Below, piece by piece: positions 10,368 through 21,949 of a stretch of DNA of 64,000 nucleotides. The notes beneath the pieces were generated by a model, which searched no databases, had not been told where the DNA came from, and was given only the letters and a program-made list of their open reading frames with translations. Position 1 is the first letter of the stretch; each line of letters starts with the position of its first letter. The stretch spans positions 33,640,001-33,704,000 of the forward strand of contig NC_072895.1 of the NCBI RefSeq assembly GCF_027943255.1, read 5' to 3'. Made by a program: the position numbers and the translations under genes. Source of the DNA: Anastrepha obliqua (Eukaryota; Arthropoda; Insecta; Diptera; Tephritidae).

Positions 10368-10719
10368 TAGAGCAAGAAAATTAGAAGAAAATAAATAAAT
10401 TCTGTGAAAAATATTTCGAACCTTAGTGGTATGAAACTTATTTGGGATATGATTTGGATGTGAAGATCCCTTAAACCAAAAATGGACAGAAGGAACGGCT
10501 CCGTCTACTATAATACACTTCGACTTTAAAATATTTGCCATAATTTAGCGATTGCGCTCTCTCCAAAATGGTGAGATGTGCATGTGGACGCAAATACGAG
10601 GCTTGCCTTCTAATTTTGCGCCTTTGCAATCCTTCGTGTGATGAGTTGTTATTCGATATTTGTGCCGAAAAGTTTGGTATTTTTAGCATAAACTGAGATG
10701 TACCGTTTTCACTTACGAG

Positions 10720-11640
10720 CTTTATTTGTGTTTTTTTTAGTGAGTTCAAGAATTCATCTCGCCCAAAAGCTGGAATTAACTCGTAAAATTTTACGTAATT
10801 CTCGATGTGGATTATCGAGGCAGGAGTGAATTGATCAACTTACTTCGCCTTTTGGCGTTGAAGCATCACACTTAGCCACTGTGAAATGCTGGTACAACGA
10901 GTTCAAACGTGACCGTCGATCTTGGCGGGATGAATTTCGTGAAAGCCGTCCAAAAACGGTTGTTCTGCCAGAAACAATCGATGCTGTGCGTCAATTGATA
11001 ACGCAAGATTGTTATGGGACATATTGCAAGATAGAGGTATGCTTGGGCGTTAGTGGGGCCAGCGTACATTCAATATTGCATGAACATTTGATCGTCAAGA
11101 AGATTTGTTCTCTTTGGATTGGTGTAAGTGGAAATTCACTCGCGTGGGTTCAAAGCGCGTCTATGACATCGTAACAGGTAGCGAATTTTGGATCAATGCA
11201 TTTTAAGCTGAAAACAAAGCAGCAATCCGCAGTATAGATGTTCGCGGAAGACGCACCTCAAAGCGAATGGTCAGATGTTTTTTCGAAAAATCTGGTAAAG
11301 TCGCAACTGCACCACTAAAGAAACTTAAAACAGTGAATGTTGACTGGTCCACAACCAATTGTTCGCCAGAAGTTTTCTCTCACGCATTGGCTCACACAAG
11401 AGAGTTTTTGAGCACTCAAAAGAGCACGAATGACCCAGCCTTACAAACTTGATTTGGTACCTAATTATTTCTTCTTGTTTTTTTTTTTAAATCAAAAAAA
11501 AAAAAAATGCGAGGCCAACGTTTTTCAACGTCTGAAGAAGCTGTAGAAGACTTTAAACAGCTCGTTTTGGAGTTATCCACTGCTGAGTGGCAAAAGTGCT
11601 TTGAGAATTAGTTGAAGCGTTACAGCAATATTGCGAGCCT
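10720..11640 (+). pseudogene. Mariner transposase relic (same family as 35345-36636)
   Basis: Fragments in several frames: WYNEFKRDRRSWRDEFRESRP, PETIDAVRQLITQD, ILHEHLIVKKIC, MVRCFFEKSGKVATAPLK, then RGQRFSTSEEAVEDFK and STAEWQKCFEN. The order matches the mariner at 35345-36636, but the catalytic middle is largely lost. A poly(A)-like stretch at about 11480-11505 interrupts it. Confidence 0.75.
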
Positions 11641-11679
11641 GTTAACTTTTTTAAAGGCTCCTGCTGAAACTCAGCCGAT

Positions 11680-12300
11680 TCTTCTTCTTAATTAGCGCGA
11701 TAATCGCTTACGCGATTTTAGCCGAGTTTAACAAAGCGCGCCAGTCGTATCTTTCTCGTGCGAACCGGCGTCAATTGGACACACCAAGTGAAGCCAAGCC
11801 CTTCTCTACCTGAGCTTTCCAACGAAAGGAGGCTTTCCTCTTCCTCTGCTTCCACCAATTGGTACCGCATCGAATTCTTTCGTAACCGGAGCGTTTGTAT
11901 CCACTCGGGCGCCATGAATGAGTCAAAGTTCCGGCTGGATCTTTATTCGCTGCGCTATGTCTATGTCGTTGTAAATCTCATACAGCTCATCGTTCCATCG
12001 CCTGCGATATTCGCTGTTGCCAACGTGCAAAGGTTCAAAAATTTTGCGCAGAATCTTTCTCTCAAATATTCCAAGGCGACGCTTCATCAGATGTTGTCAT
12101 CGTTCAAGCTTCTGTGTCATACGTTAGGATGGGCATGATGAGAGCCTTGTAGAGTGTTAGTAAAGTCCTCTACTACTCAATTGCCGACTTAGTCCAAAGT
12201 AGCACTTGTTAGCAAGAGAGATTCTCAGCCGATTGCCTGCCATAATATTGCAGATATTTTTTCACGCCGAACGTCGTCTTGGAAAATATGGACCAACATC
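11680..12300 (-). pseudogene. RTE-like LINE ORF C-terminus, relic
   Basis: Minus-strand counterpart of the repeats at 21950-22735, 28130-28290 and 50376-50945. It reads as the C-terminus of an endonuclease/RT LINE protein (GVFERKIL-type segment, then a region ending in RWRALLNS-like sequence). Stops and shifts prevent any long frame. The second half (12180-12300) degrades into unrecognised sequence. Confidence 0.6.
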
Positions 12301-12807
12301 TTCGTCTCATTTGATCTCAACTTTGCTCTAGGAACAATAAATAATAATAATTTTATAATGCGATTGATTAGCTAGAGATGAGATCAGATTGCCAACATTT
12401 TGCTGACTGAGCGCGGGACGTTGGCATTATTGCAGAAATTGTGATGACATCTCATAAAAAATAACACTGCCGCAATTATTATTGCTCAAACAGACTCTTT
12501 TTCACTTCTAACAACAATGAATGCAACAAAAAAATGAAGAAAAAAGAATGAGAATGCTACTTCACTGAAGAAATCATTGGTTCCTTGCTCAATTTCAGTA
12601 CTCACTGAATTTGACACAGACATTTTCTAAGACGCTTAGGCATGATTTTTAGCAATACCAAGCAGGTGTGAATTCATGGGTGAATTGATTTTGAAATGCA
12701 CGAGTTGAATCGTCAGTTGATTTTTTTACATTCACAGGTGATTTCGATGTTGTTCTTCACTAGTACAGTGAAATATGAAATCAAATTATTTTTGGATTAT
12801 TTTGAAT
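12301..12807. other. No gene recognised
   Basis: AT-rich sequence without a recognisable ORF, RNA gene or transposon end. Confidence 0.4.
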
Positions 12808-13775
12808 GAGTTAACATTAACATAACATAATATACTTTAACATAACATAACATAACATAACATAACATAACATAACATAACATAACATAACATAACATAA
12901 CATAACATAACATAACATAACATAACATAACATAACATAACATAACATAACATAACATAACATATAACATAACATAACATAACATAACATAACATAACAT
13001 AACATAACATAACATAACATAACATAACATAACATAACATAACATAACATAACATAACATAACATAACATAACATAACATAACATAACATAACATAACAT
13101 AACATAACATAACATAACATAACATAACATAACATAACATAACATAACATAACATAATATAACATAACATAACATAACATAATATAACATAACATAACAT
13201 AACATAACATAACATAACATAACATAACATAACATAACATAACATAACATAACATAACATAACATAACATAACATAACATAACATAACATAACATAACAT
13301 AACACAACATAACATAACATAACACAACATGCTGTTCAAGCAAGGTAACGACGCATGAGCAAGATAACGACGCATTTTTTGGTGCGTGCAGCCGGTTACA
13401 TAGAATTATAAGACGTTATCACGTCAAAATATAATAATAACATTAAAACAACAGGTATTATTACAATAACAAACTTGGTTTTATTTTAAATTCTTCAAGT
13501 AAATCAAATTAATAATAATCAATAAGAAGGCATATGCAAATACAAATAAATGAATTTATATATGTACATATGCGCATATACATACATATATACGCTCACT
13601 TAAGTAGGAGAGAGCAAGATGTCGAACGTTGCCGTTCGTTTGCTTTGTTTGCTTTGTCGTTCGTTCCGCGCTTTCGCTTGCAGTTCATTCAAGGTAACGG
13701 CAATGAGCAAGGTAACGACACATTTTTTCGTGCGTGCAGCCTGTTAAATCGAATTATAAGACGTTATCACGTGAA
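12808..13775 (-). mobile_element. Pentamer-bearing repeated element, copy 1
   Basis: Inverse orientation relative to the copies at 25548 and 43267. From its head at 13775 (tgataacgtcttataattcg in reverse) it runs leftward through a 'ggtaacg' minisatellite, a 5'-type block (13446-13700), and a second head (13340-13430). It then enters a (TAACA)n array and ends at 'gagttaacattaac' at 12808. The outer right end present in copy 2 is missing here. No ORF other than repeat artefacts is present, so it is probably non-autonomous. Confidence 0.7.
12814..13326. repeat. (TAACA)n pentanucleotide array, about 100 units
   Basis: About 510 bp of perfect or near-perfect TAACA repeats with a few variant units (for example at 12961, 13155 and 13180). 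The period of 5 opens all three minus-strand frames as meaningless MLCYV repeats. Confidence 0.97.
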
Positions 13776-13984
13776 AAACGAAAAATTAGTGCATAAATTA
13801 AGTTGCCGGTTATTTTAAGAGAAAATAAGAGCCTTACAGAAGAAATCTTTGACATAAATATTCTACGCGTCTATTTCAATTCTTTAAATGAGCCTGATTT
13901 GTGCGCCCAAATAGTTCCCTTATTCTTATAAAAAAGTTTAATAGGTTCGTGCCAAATACGAGGTGTTTTTAACATTTTACTATT

Positions 13985-14130
13985 AGACGCTGTTGCTTCC
14001 ACATAAAAAAATTAGAGCGGAAACTTTGTGTGGAAGAAAAGGCGCGACAACTCAGCGGTATCTTGCAGTCATTTAAAACTTGCACTTCGTTATAGTAAAA
14101 TTCAATGGGCTATAAAACTGCGTACCCAGA
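13985..14130. repeat. Dispersed repeat, also at 62770-62885
   Basis: The segment around 14070-14150 (aacttgcacttcgttatag..attcaatgggctata) recurs in reverse orientation at about 62770-62885. It has no coding content. Probably the edge of an old non-autonomous transposon. Confidence 0.45.
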
Positions 14131-14387
14131 AAAAATCTAAAAATTCTATTGAAAAAGTTGGGGGCTTTGATGAATTTTGGAAAATTAAAAAAAAAATAAG
14201 AATTGCATAAAATTTGAAATTTTGAGTATTTGTTGTATTATGAACTATATTTTTATAAAAAAATAGTGGGGAGTTTTTAATTTTGTTACAATATGTATAT
14301 GAGAAGAAATCATAGGGGTACGGTAATGGCAAGTATGCATTTTTATTCACATCTTTGCTTCGATCAAAACCGCAATTTGGTGTGTAT

Positions 14388-14847
14388 TAGGGCGGGTTGA
14401 TTTAAAAATCGCTTATTGCTCTGTGAAAATCATATTCTAGGGATCAAAATAAGAAACTTTGCCGAAGGAACAATACCTCTAAAATGAATTCTGCTGTCCC
14501 CCAATTAGGGTCGAACGAAAAATCCCACTTTGACCCATTTAGAGTGCTCCAATCGAGTCCAAATGTATGACCGACCCCCACTAACTTTGGACGGCCGATC
14601 CACCTATGCCAGTAGCACACCCCCTGGAACTCCCCTGGGGGGTTCCCCATACAATCATTTCAAAATATCACCATTTTTGGCCTTTACATGAGAAAAGAAA
14701 CTAAAAAGTTCGACCCAAATTGGGGGACATCAGAATTCGTTTTAGAGGTATGGTTCCTTCGGCAAAGTTTCTTATTTTGATCCCTAGAATATGATTTTCA
14801 CAGAGCAATGGGCGATTTTTTTGCTCCCCACAAATCGACCCGGCCTA
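14388..14847. mobile_element. Foldback / MITE-like element with about 130-bp inverted arms
   Basis: The left arm (14388-about 14520) and right arm (about 14715-14847) are inverted copies. Both contain gatcaaaataagaaactttg, gccgaaggaac and the outer tagg(g/c)cgggt(t/c)gattt. The centre (about 14520-14715) is unique and contains a short palindromic ccccctggaactcccctgggg. There is no ORF of its own; the 68-codon minus frame is incidental. Confidence 0.82.
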
Positions 14848-15079
14848 GTCTGTATGCATCGAATTCGCAAAATTAAATTGAAGAGAATACTAACCGCATA
14901 TTTTTCAGAACATCCGAATTCACTCGGAATTTATTTTAGAAAAAAGTGGAAATGAAGCAATAAAAGTGAAATATAGAGCGAATTTACAGTGGATTTGATT
15001 GAAAGTTAAAAGAGAGGAAAGGAGTCGTTGACCAGATTGAATGTCGAGTTTTGCATGACGGAATCTTATCGGAGCCGGT

Positions 15080-15715
15080 GTGAGACGGAAGTGCATCTTA
15101 TCACTGCTTCTTTTCCGGGTCTTCGTTGATGAAATTCTAACCCCTGCAATTGATAATGTAGAAAGAAGGGTATTGTTGGAGCATCTTGAAGATTTAGATT
15201 TTGCCGATAATGTAGTACTGCTTTCTCAGCGCAGAACAGACATGCAAAGCAAACTGAAAGAAACTTACTCTGCTGGGTTCAAAGTCCTTGTAAAGAAAAC
15301 AAAATATTTGGCGATAAATGCGAAAGATGCGTCTTTCAATATAGGACAGAACAGCATTGATAAGGCTTTCAATATCTTCTAAGCCAATTCACCAGCCAAT
15401 TTGAAAAGGGATGTTTTCACAAGGCTGCAGAAAGCAAAAAACGCATTTTCTCATCTCCGACCTGGCTGTCCAAAAAAATCGGCGTGCATACCAAACTTTG
15501 AAGCACAAACCATTCAAAAACTGCAAGTCTTTCCAAACCGCAGCCTGAAGAACATTCTGCGCATTTGGTGGGCAGACAATTGGATATCGAACGCCGACTT
15601 ACACCGAAGATGCCAACAAATACAACTCGCGCAAGAAATCAGAGAGCCATGGAGGTACGAAGATTAGCAGGCAAGCACTAGACTGGAGCCTCCCGTGGCA
15701 GACCTAGACTTGTGA
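15080..15715 (+). pseudogene. RTE-like LINE reverse-transcriptase fragment
   Basis: Encodes VFVDEILTPAIDNVERRVLLEHLEDLDFADNVVLLSQRR (RT palm, with the usual ADD altered to ADN), KTKYLAINAK, and after a stop at 15380 the distal segment ISNADLHRRCQQIQLAQEIRE. This is the C-terminal half of an RT of the endonuclease/RT LINE type. It is broken by at least one stop, and both ends are missing. Confidence 0.7.
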
Positions 15716-15746
15716 ACAAGGGCATTACAAGAGCTGATTTCTTTAA

Positions 15747-18213
15747 CCCTAGAAAACTAAACCTTTTTTTTAAACGCTTAGAACTAAAGCTCGCCTATCA
15801 GGCTACTTTTTAAAAAAACAAAATTCTTCTCTAATTTTTGTTAAGTTTTTGTATTGAAAAACATTTTATTTTTTGAGAGTTGGAGTATTTAACTATAATA
15901 TAAAAAAAATATTTCATCAAATTGTTTTTATGAGCCAATTATGTACTTACTAAATTAACACTTAAATTTTGTTTTTTTGCAAGGATATCATTTAGAAAAA
16001 ATTTTATAATTTTTTTTTCTTTAAAACAAAAACATAAAATTCATATTTTTCTTATAGCTATTTGTACTAAGTTTCATAAAAATAAAGAATTTCAAATATA
16101 TTATTAACATTTTGTTTTGTACATAAAAATTAATTCAGACCTTTTTTCTTATATCACATGTATAGCAATTTGGGGATCTATGTTCCAGGCAGTATGTTCT
16201 ATTGCATTTTGCACAATAATAAACACTCATACGTTTCTTGCTTGATGGGCAGTAATTGCACATTGATCTTTTCCCTTTCTTTATTTGTGGTTCAGAGTTT
16301 TCTTGCTGCTCTTCGGAGCTATGAATGGAGTCGGTTATTGCTTCACGAACTCGTTTTTGCATAGATGGTCTTTCTTGATGTCTCATTGAGAGCCAGTCAC
16401 AGCACAAATCCTTACTAAGATCCTTCATGAAATCCCTTCTGCTCATTGGCTTTATTTGTTTTTGGTCACAGTTTGAAACATAGAGAATATAACTATTCAA
16501 TACTGCCATATTTATCATACCGTAAAACATATATAATGGCCAACGACTGGTTTTGCGGCTGCAGCTGGCATGACAACACATCTGATCAAAAGTGTCAACA
16601 GCACCTTTTGTTGCATTATAGGATTCAATAATTACAGGTTTTTTTGATAGTGAGTTAAGTTTGGGTTCGTCGTGCATAGTTGATATTAAAAAAACAGTTT
16701 TATGAGGCTTTGCTTTATAGCTAACAAGACTTAACTTATCATGGAAACCGAACATGGGTGTTCCAATACGACGGGATGTATTATGCTTGAACTGATCTGG
16801 AATTTCTTTTTTGTTAGTTTTGATTGTTCCAATTAAAGTTAACTTATAAGGATCCGCTAATAGCTGTTCTGCTAATGGTATGGAAGTGAACCAATTGTCT
16901 ACAGTTATGTTTCTATTTGTTCCATGTATAGTTCTAGTGAGAAGCTTACAATAATAAGAACCTAACGGTTCGCCAGCTACTGTATTAAAATTTTTTCCCA
17001 AATATGGTGAAGCACCAAACATATATTTAGTTCTGACATCGCAGACTAGCACAATTTTTATTCCGTATTTAGCTGGTTTGTTTGGTATGTACATTCGGAA
17101 TGGACATCGACCTCTAAATGCTAGTAGCTGTTCGTCTATTGTCACATATGACCCCGGTTTAAAGTTATCTCTACATTGCTGAATAAAAATCTCCCATATG
17201 TTTCGAATGGGAGCAAATTTATCGGTCTTTCTTCTATTTTCTCGTGTGTTCCGATTATCAAAATGATGGCAATTTATAAGAAATCTGAAACGTTCCATAC
17301 TCATTGTAGCAACATTTTTAGATCCGCAGAGCAAAGGATCAAAAAGCTCTTTAGTTGACAAATGGTTGCTCTTTAGCGCACCACTTAAAACCAAAATTCC
17401 AAGAAGAGCGCGAAGTTCTTCTGTTCTAGTTAATGATGTGGTTGTGGTTTGTTTTTTGTAATTATTGGACTTAACTTTAATGTCTTCGTTGGTATAAAGA
17501 AGAATTTCTTCAATTATATTTGGTGTGAAAAATTTTTCAAAACAATCTAAAGGCTTTGTAACGTCCCTAAATTCTCTCTTTGATCCCGGTAAAATATGAA
17601 CAATATTCCTCGCTGGAGTTCTACTTGAGCTTCGTTTTGTAGAAGACGGTTCAATCGACCAAATGAAATTGTCATTGTATTAAAGAGTCATTAGGTTGGT
17701 CATTACTTTGTGGTACGTCTATAGGTGAAACTGCAGCAGGAGTCAATTCTTGATTGCCTACAATTATATTTTCAACTTCATCTTCAGATTCAATTTGAAA
17801 GTTTGGATCAATTAGACTATCGTCTGAATCGAAATCCTTTTCTAAATTGTCCTCTATTTCGCTTCCATTTAGCGACAGCTCCTCCAGCCATTTTTCTATT
17901 TGGGAGTCAGAAGTACACATCTCTAAACGAAAAAGCCATTAACATTATAGCTACTGTCGAAAAAAAAGGAAATATTTGTAAATAATATGTAGTCAGAAAA
18001 ATACCTTTAATACTAAACCTCGCCTCTCAGACAACACGAATTAATATATCTCCGTAACAAAAAAACTTTGCGCAATGAACGTTCGCCCACAAGCTCACAC
18101 AAGAGACTACTATAATGGTTTGAAAGCTCGTGCTGCCACTTGTATTCAATCATATTGAAATACGTAAAAATGACAATCTTTGCGCCTCAGAGGCGGGGTT
18201 TAGTTTTCTAGGG
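15747..18213 (-). mobile_element. piggyBac element, nearly complete (2467 bp)
   Basis: Terminal inverted repeats ccctagaaaactaaac (15747-15762) and its exact mirror (18198-18213) are flanked by the TTAA duplication at 15743-15746 and 18214-18217. This is the textbook piggyBac signature. The only gene is a minus-strand transposase. The outside flanks are an RTE-like LINE relic on the left and unassigned sequence on the right. Confidence 0.95.
16135..17920 (-). pseudogene. piggyBac transposase with one frameshift
   Basis: DDD transposase that excises and inserts at TTAA. The start ATG at 17920 begins an acidic N-terminus (IEDNLEKDFDSDDSLIDPNF). This frame ends in a TGA at about 17672, and the protein continues in another frame from about 17685 (DNFIWSIEPSSTKR...EEILLYTNEDIKVKS...EELRALLGILVLSG) without break to 16135. 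The catalytic Asp residues are in KIVLVCDVRTKYM, ITVDNWFTSIPLA and TKGAVDTFDQM. The C-terminus is a cysteine-rich zinc domain (CNYCP, YYCAKCNRTYCLEH, CYTCD). All key residues survive; a single indel near 17672-17690 is the only defect I see. A real short splice is not evident. Confidence 0.88.
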
Positions 18214-18217
18214 TTAA

Positions 18218-18590
18218 GTTAAAAAATATATTTAAAGAGTTCATGGGTTAGGAGCGTAGTAATCATACGCAGGCAGCTAGTATTGCTATAAAGAACAACG
18301 TTGAACTTTGCCCACAAGTAAAAACTACAGTTCAGATTCATTTACCTCTCTTGCCGAACGATGAAGTATCCCGAATGAATCTCATCAGACAATTTAAGTA
18401 GACATTCAATATGATTAATGTTGGGACAGAAAGTGAAACCCCAGATATCGCAGTGTGTTTAGCACAGTGTAGGTAAGTTATGTAGGAAGTAAAGAGTCGC
18501 TTCTTTCTCTTCAAAGCTATGACCGTTCCTTTATTTCGAACAAGCACGCTTTGCTTTTTCACTAAAGTTCGAGGAATATGAGTATGTCGT
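18218..18590. other. No gene recognised
   Basis: Unassigned sequence between the piggyBac end and a mariner relic. A 74-codon minus ORF has no recognisable domain. Confidence 0.4.
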
Positions 18591-18591
18591 A

Positions 18592-19000
18592 TCAGGTCAG
18601 TCCATAAGTTCGTGCGTTTTTTAAAGGTGGTTTTAAAATTAATAAAAAAGATGTTTAAAGGATTTATTAATCAATAATATATTTTCCTTCATTATTTACA
18701 ATGTCTTCCCAACGTTTAGGCAAATTTTTAAATTATTATTTGTCCTTGGAACCAAAATACGCTTCGATATCCCTTTTTATAGCTTCTTTTGAGGATAAGT
18801 TCTTGTTACTCATATGGGATTGAAGTCCACGGAAAAGGTGATAATCACAAGGTGCAATATCCGGAGAGTATGGAGGATGCGGCATTAACTCCCATCCGAG
18901 TTCTTTCAGCTTGCCTAATGTTTGCCTTGCGGTATGAGGTACGCACGAACTTAGGGACTGACCTGATATATCCTTCGTTCTTGGAGAGTACATGATTCGT
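18592..19000 (-). pseudogene. Mariner transposase C-terminus
   Basis: Minus strand: LGWELMPHPPYSPDIAPCDYHLFRGL (third catalytic Asp in SPDIAP), then EAIKRDIEAYFGSK. The element's probable terminal repeat is at 18596-18620 (ggtcagtccataagttcgtg). The N-terminal two thirds are missing; the upstream part is scrambled. Confidence 0.75.
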
Positions 19001-20480
19001 GATCGCTTCTGATTCCACCTCGGCCTCGTTTACCTGTAGTTCCGTGAAGTCATACTTTGATTCTTTCGTTTGATTCGATCTTTTCATTTTAAGTTTCACT
19101 GCAAAAATTAGTATAACAGCAGCTACAGAGAAAGAGTCGATAGAAATTCTACAACCATCACAGCAGATTTCAGACTTTACAATTTCTGTGGGAGACGAGC
19201 CAGGAAACGAATATTGAGTACTGGGCTATAATGCGAGTGTTGTATCGCTAATATTTAGGAAGCATAGAAGATAAAGAAAGAGATTATCATGTAGCATTGT
19301 GCTGCAGCTCCATATAAAAAGTGGACCATAAACGAAATTGGACGGATTTCGATAAACATTTGTTCCATAATGGATTAAGTACACCAAATCCGAAAATACA
19401 TTTTTTTTTCAGGGCTTTTATATTTTCAATGAATTTAAGCCTAAGAAGGATCTTAATCTTTTTTGCTTGTTCATTCCGCTCGGGAGCCTCCCCAAGACTC
19501 TGCCATTGTAAAAAATCATCCGCCGGTTCCTCCTATCGTTGGAGGCCCCTCTATTTGTGGAACAAAATCAGAACGCACACAAAAAAAAAAAAAAAGATTT
19601 TAAATGAATATTAGATTCACTCCCTCAAATTTTAGTATAATTTTTATTACAATTTTTTTTTTTTACTTTTTTTCTGGATAAGACCTAAACCTGAAGATGA
19701 TCTGACGAAAATGTTTGGTTTGAAATGTGCACAACTTCAAGGGCATTTTTACTGCGCATTATTAACTCTATAAAAAAATTAGGGTTGTAGCCTTGATAAT
19801 GTCTATGATAATGACATTGATATGTCTACAAAAGAACAACACAATTTTTGGATTTTTGTGCGCTAATGGATGCTTGGGAAAAGGTGTGTGTACTTCTTGT
19901 AAAATATTTCCCTCAAAATTTTTAATTTACACAGCCCAGTACCATCAATAAAATTTACAAGAGCCGCACTTGAAACCAACCAGCAGAAGATATATTCTTA
20001 TACTTGTAGTATGGAGCCCTGGAGGTACTAATTCATCCACTAAAGCCGAGCAGATGAAGTAAGTGACAAAAGTATCTAGTGATGAAAATTTATTGCAGCA
20101 GAGAAAAAATTTTATATTGTAAATTGTAAATTAAGCAAACTTTCGACAACTTTTTCGGCTACCAGAAATAAGATGAACTATGCCGTTACCTCTTACGCAT
20201 TTCTTATAAAGCCGCAGCTTCGTCGCGTTGTCAGGTATAAAGAAATTCGCGAAGCACCACCTAGTGCTGCCATTTTTTTGGTTTTCGAAAAATTATATAA
20301 AATTTGATAGAAAAGATCTTCGATAATAATGAGGAGATAATGAAGGCAGGCCCAATGCTCCACGAGGAGATCGGGGCAGCAGTAAGTAAGTAATGAAGGA
20401 ATTGGAATTAAAAACCGTGAAGTGTGTGCCTTGAAGTGGTCAACTTTCGAAATGTATAGAAATTAATGATAAATATGTTG
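19001..20480. other. Mostly unassigned; small SINE fragment at 19545-19600
   Basis: The stretch 19545-19575 (cctctatttgtggaacaaaat) matches the body of the SINE at 26403-26650. The remainder contains short A/T runs and no recognisable gene. Confidence 0.4.
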
Positions 20481-20623
20481 AAAAATATAATTAGAAGTTG
20501 TGAATTAAAAATTTGTTCGGCCTTTTCCTAATTGCGTCAAAAAGTTTAAGCGCTCAAACAAGAAGTTTGTAAACGTTTTCATTTGATATTCAGGTTTCTC
20601 TCGAGTTGCATTTACTGTATATA

Positions 20624-21929
20624 CAGGGTGGCTGATGAAAGCCGCTACCAAAAAAAAAAATTGAATAACTTTTTTTCTTTTTAAGTTATCTGTTCCATTT
20701 TTATTTTAATTTGCAGATTGATCTTTAAAATTTATTAAAATGGATAACTGGGACACGCAAACAAGAATTTGGATAGTCCGCCGCTATCACGCACTGGAGT
20801 CCGTAGTTTTGGTACAGAGAGAGTACAGGCGGATGTTTGGCGGCGATCCCCCGAGCAGATGGACCATAATGAGACTGGTGAATAATTTTGCTGAGCAAGG
20901 AACAGTCGCAAGAAGGCCTTATCATCGAAACCCACCAGCTCGGACGGAGGAAACGATCGCTGCTGTAGCTGCAGCTATACAAAGCAATCCAAGGGTTTCA
21001 ACAAGAAGCTTATCTGCTCAACTTGGTGTCAGCCGACAGTCTTTGCAAACAATAATGCACAAAGATTTAGACTTATTTCCCTACAAAATTCAAATGGTTA
21101 ACAAACTGAATGCAGCAAACTTGCCGATTCGCTTGGAATTTTGCCAGAAGATCCTGCAAATGGTGGAAGAAGGCCAAAACATGTTAAACTGCTTTTTCAT
21201 GTCTGATGAGGCCCATTTCGATTTAAACGGCAATGTGAACAAACAAAATTGTCGAATATGGAGTACTTCTAACCCACAGATACTCCACGAGACGGAATTG
21301 CATCCTCTTCGCGTGACAGTGTGGTGTGCGGTTTCTTCACGCTGTATTGTCGGGCCTTATTTTTTTGAAGAAAATGGTCACACCGTTACGGTTACTGGAG
21401 ACCGTTATTTGAAAATGCTGAAAGAATTTTTCTATCCAGAACTACGCCGAAAGAGAATTCCTTTCAACTCTGTGTGGTTTCAACAAGATGGGGCAACGTC
21501 TCACATAGCCCAGACTGTTATGACAGAGTTGCGACGAAAATTTCCCAATAAACTGATTTCAAGAAACTCCGAATTTCGTTGGCCCCCCAGGTCGCCTGAC
21601 CTTACTGCACCTGACTTTTTCTTGTGGGGTTTATGTAAACAAGAAGTTTATAAAACAAAGCCAACAAATTTGGATGAACTAAAACAATCCATTCGGGCAA
21701 CAATTGCGGCTATTCCTGTCGCAACTCTCAAAGCAGCAATGAACAACTTTTTACTAAGATGCCGCACTTGTGTCAACGAGCATGGGGGGCATTTAAATTC
21801 AATTATTTTTAAAACTAGTTAAGCTACATTTAATAAAATTTAATGACCTTCAACTTGAAAAAAAAAATAATACACTAAAAAAAAAGTTATTTGAGTTGCT
21901 TAATGTAGCAAAATTCATCAGCCACCCTG
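20624..21929 (+). mobile_element. Intact mariner-like D,D36D transposon
   Basis: 1306 bp. Perfect 16-bp terminal repeats cagggtggctgatgaa (20624-20639; mirror 21914-21929) continue imperfectly (gctac) to about 25 bp. The element is flanked by TA at 20622-20623 and 21930-21931. It holds one unbroken transposase (20740-21822). The paralogous site at about 43260 lacks the element, which confirms both ends. Confidence 0.95.
20740..21822 (+). CDS. Transposase, mariner/Tc1 superfamily, D,D36D, 360 aa
   Basis: A full-length open frame starting 116 bp inside the left end. The N-terminal third looks like paired helix-turn-helix DNA-binding domains (WTIMRLVNNFAEQGTV; STRSLSAQLGVSRQSLQTIM). The RNase H-like catalytic core has Asp156 (MSDEAHFDLNG), Asp250 (FQQDGATSH) and Asp287 (SPDLTAPDFFLWG), giving a D,D spacing of 36. 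It has the usual core motifs VTVWCAVSS, VGPYFFEENG and ISRNSEFRWPPRSPDL. No stop or shift is seen. It is related to the elements at 8457-9398, 28343-28790 and 57380-57790 but in a different subfamily. A protein of this length and integrity could be active; activity is inferred only from the intact sequence. Confidence 0.93.
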   Translation: MDNWDTQTRIWIVRRYHALESVVLVQREYRRMFGGDPPSRWTIMRLVNNFAEQGTVARRPYHRNPPARTEETIAAVAAAIQSNPRVSTRSLSAQLGVSRQSLQTIMHKDLDLFPYKIQMVNKLNAANLPIRLEFCQKILQMVEEGQNMLNCFFMSDEAHFDLNGNVNKQNCRIWSTSNPQILHETELHPLRVTVWCAVSSRCIVGPYFFEENGHTVTVTGDRYLKMLKEFFYPELRRKRIPFNSVWFQQDGATSHIAQTVMTELRRKFPNKLISRNSEFRWPPRSPDLTAPDFFLWGLCKQEVYKTKPTNLDELKQSIRATIAAIPVATLKAAMNNFLLRCRTCVNEHGGHLNSIIFKTS

Positions 21930-21949
21930 TATTATTTTAGTAGGTTAGG

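Noticed and set aside
12797..13375. Three overlapping 167-192-codon minus-strand ORFs of MLCYV repeats
   Set aside because: A 5-bp repeat without stop codons opens all three frames; this is array composition, not a protein. The same holds for 25977-26388.
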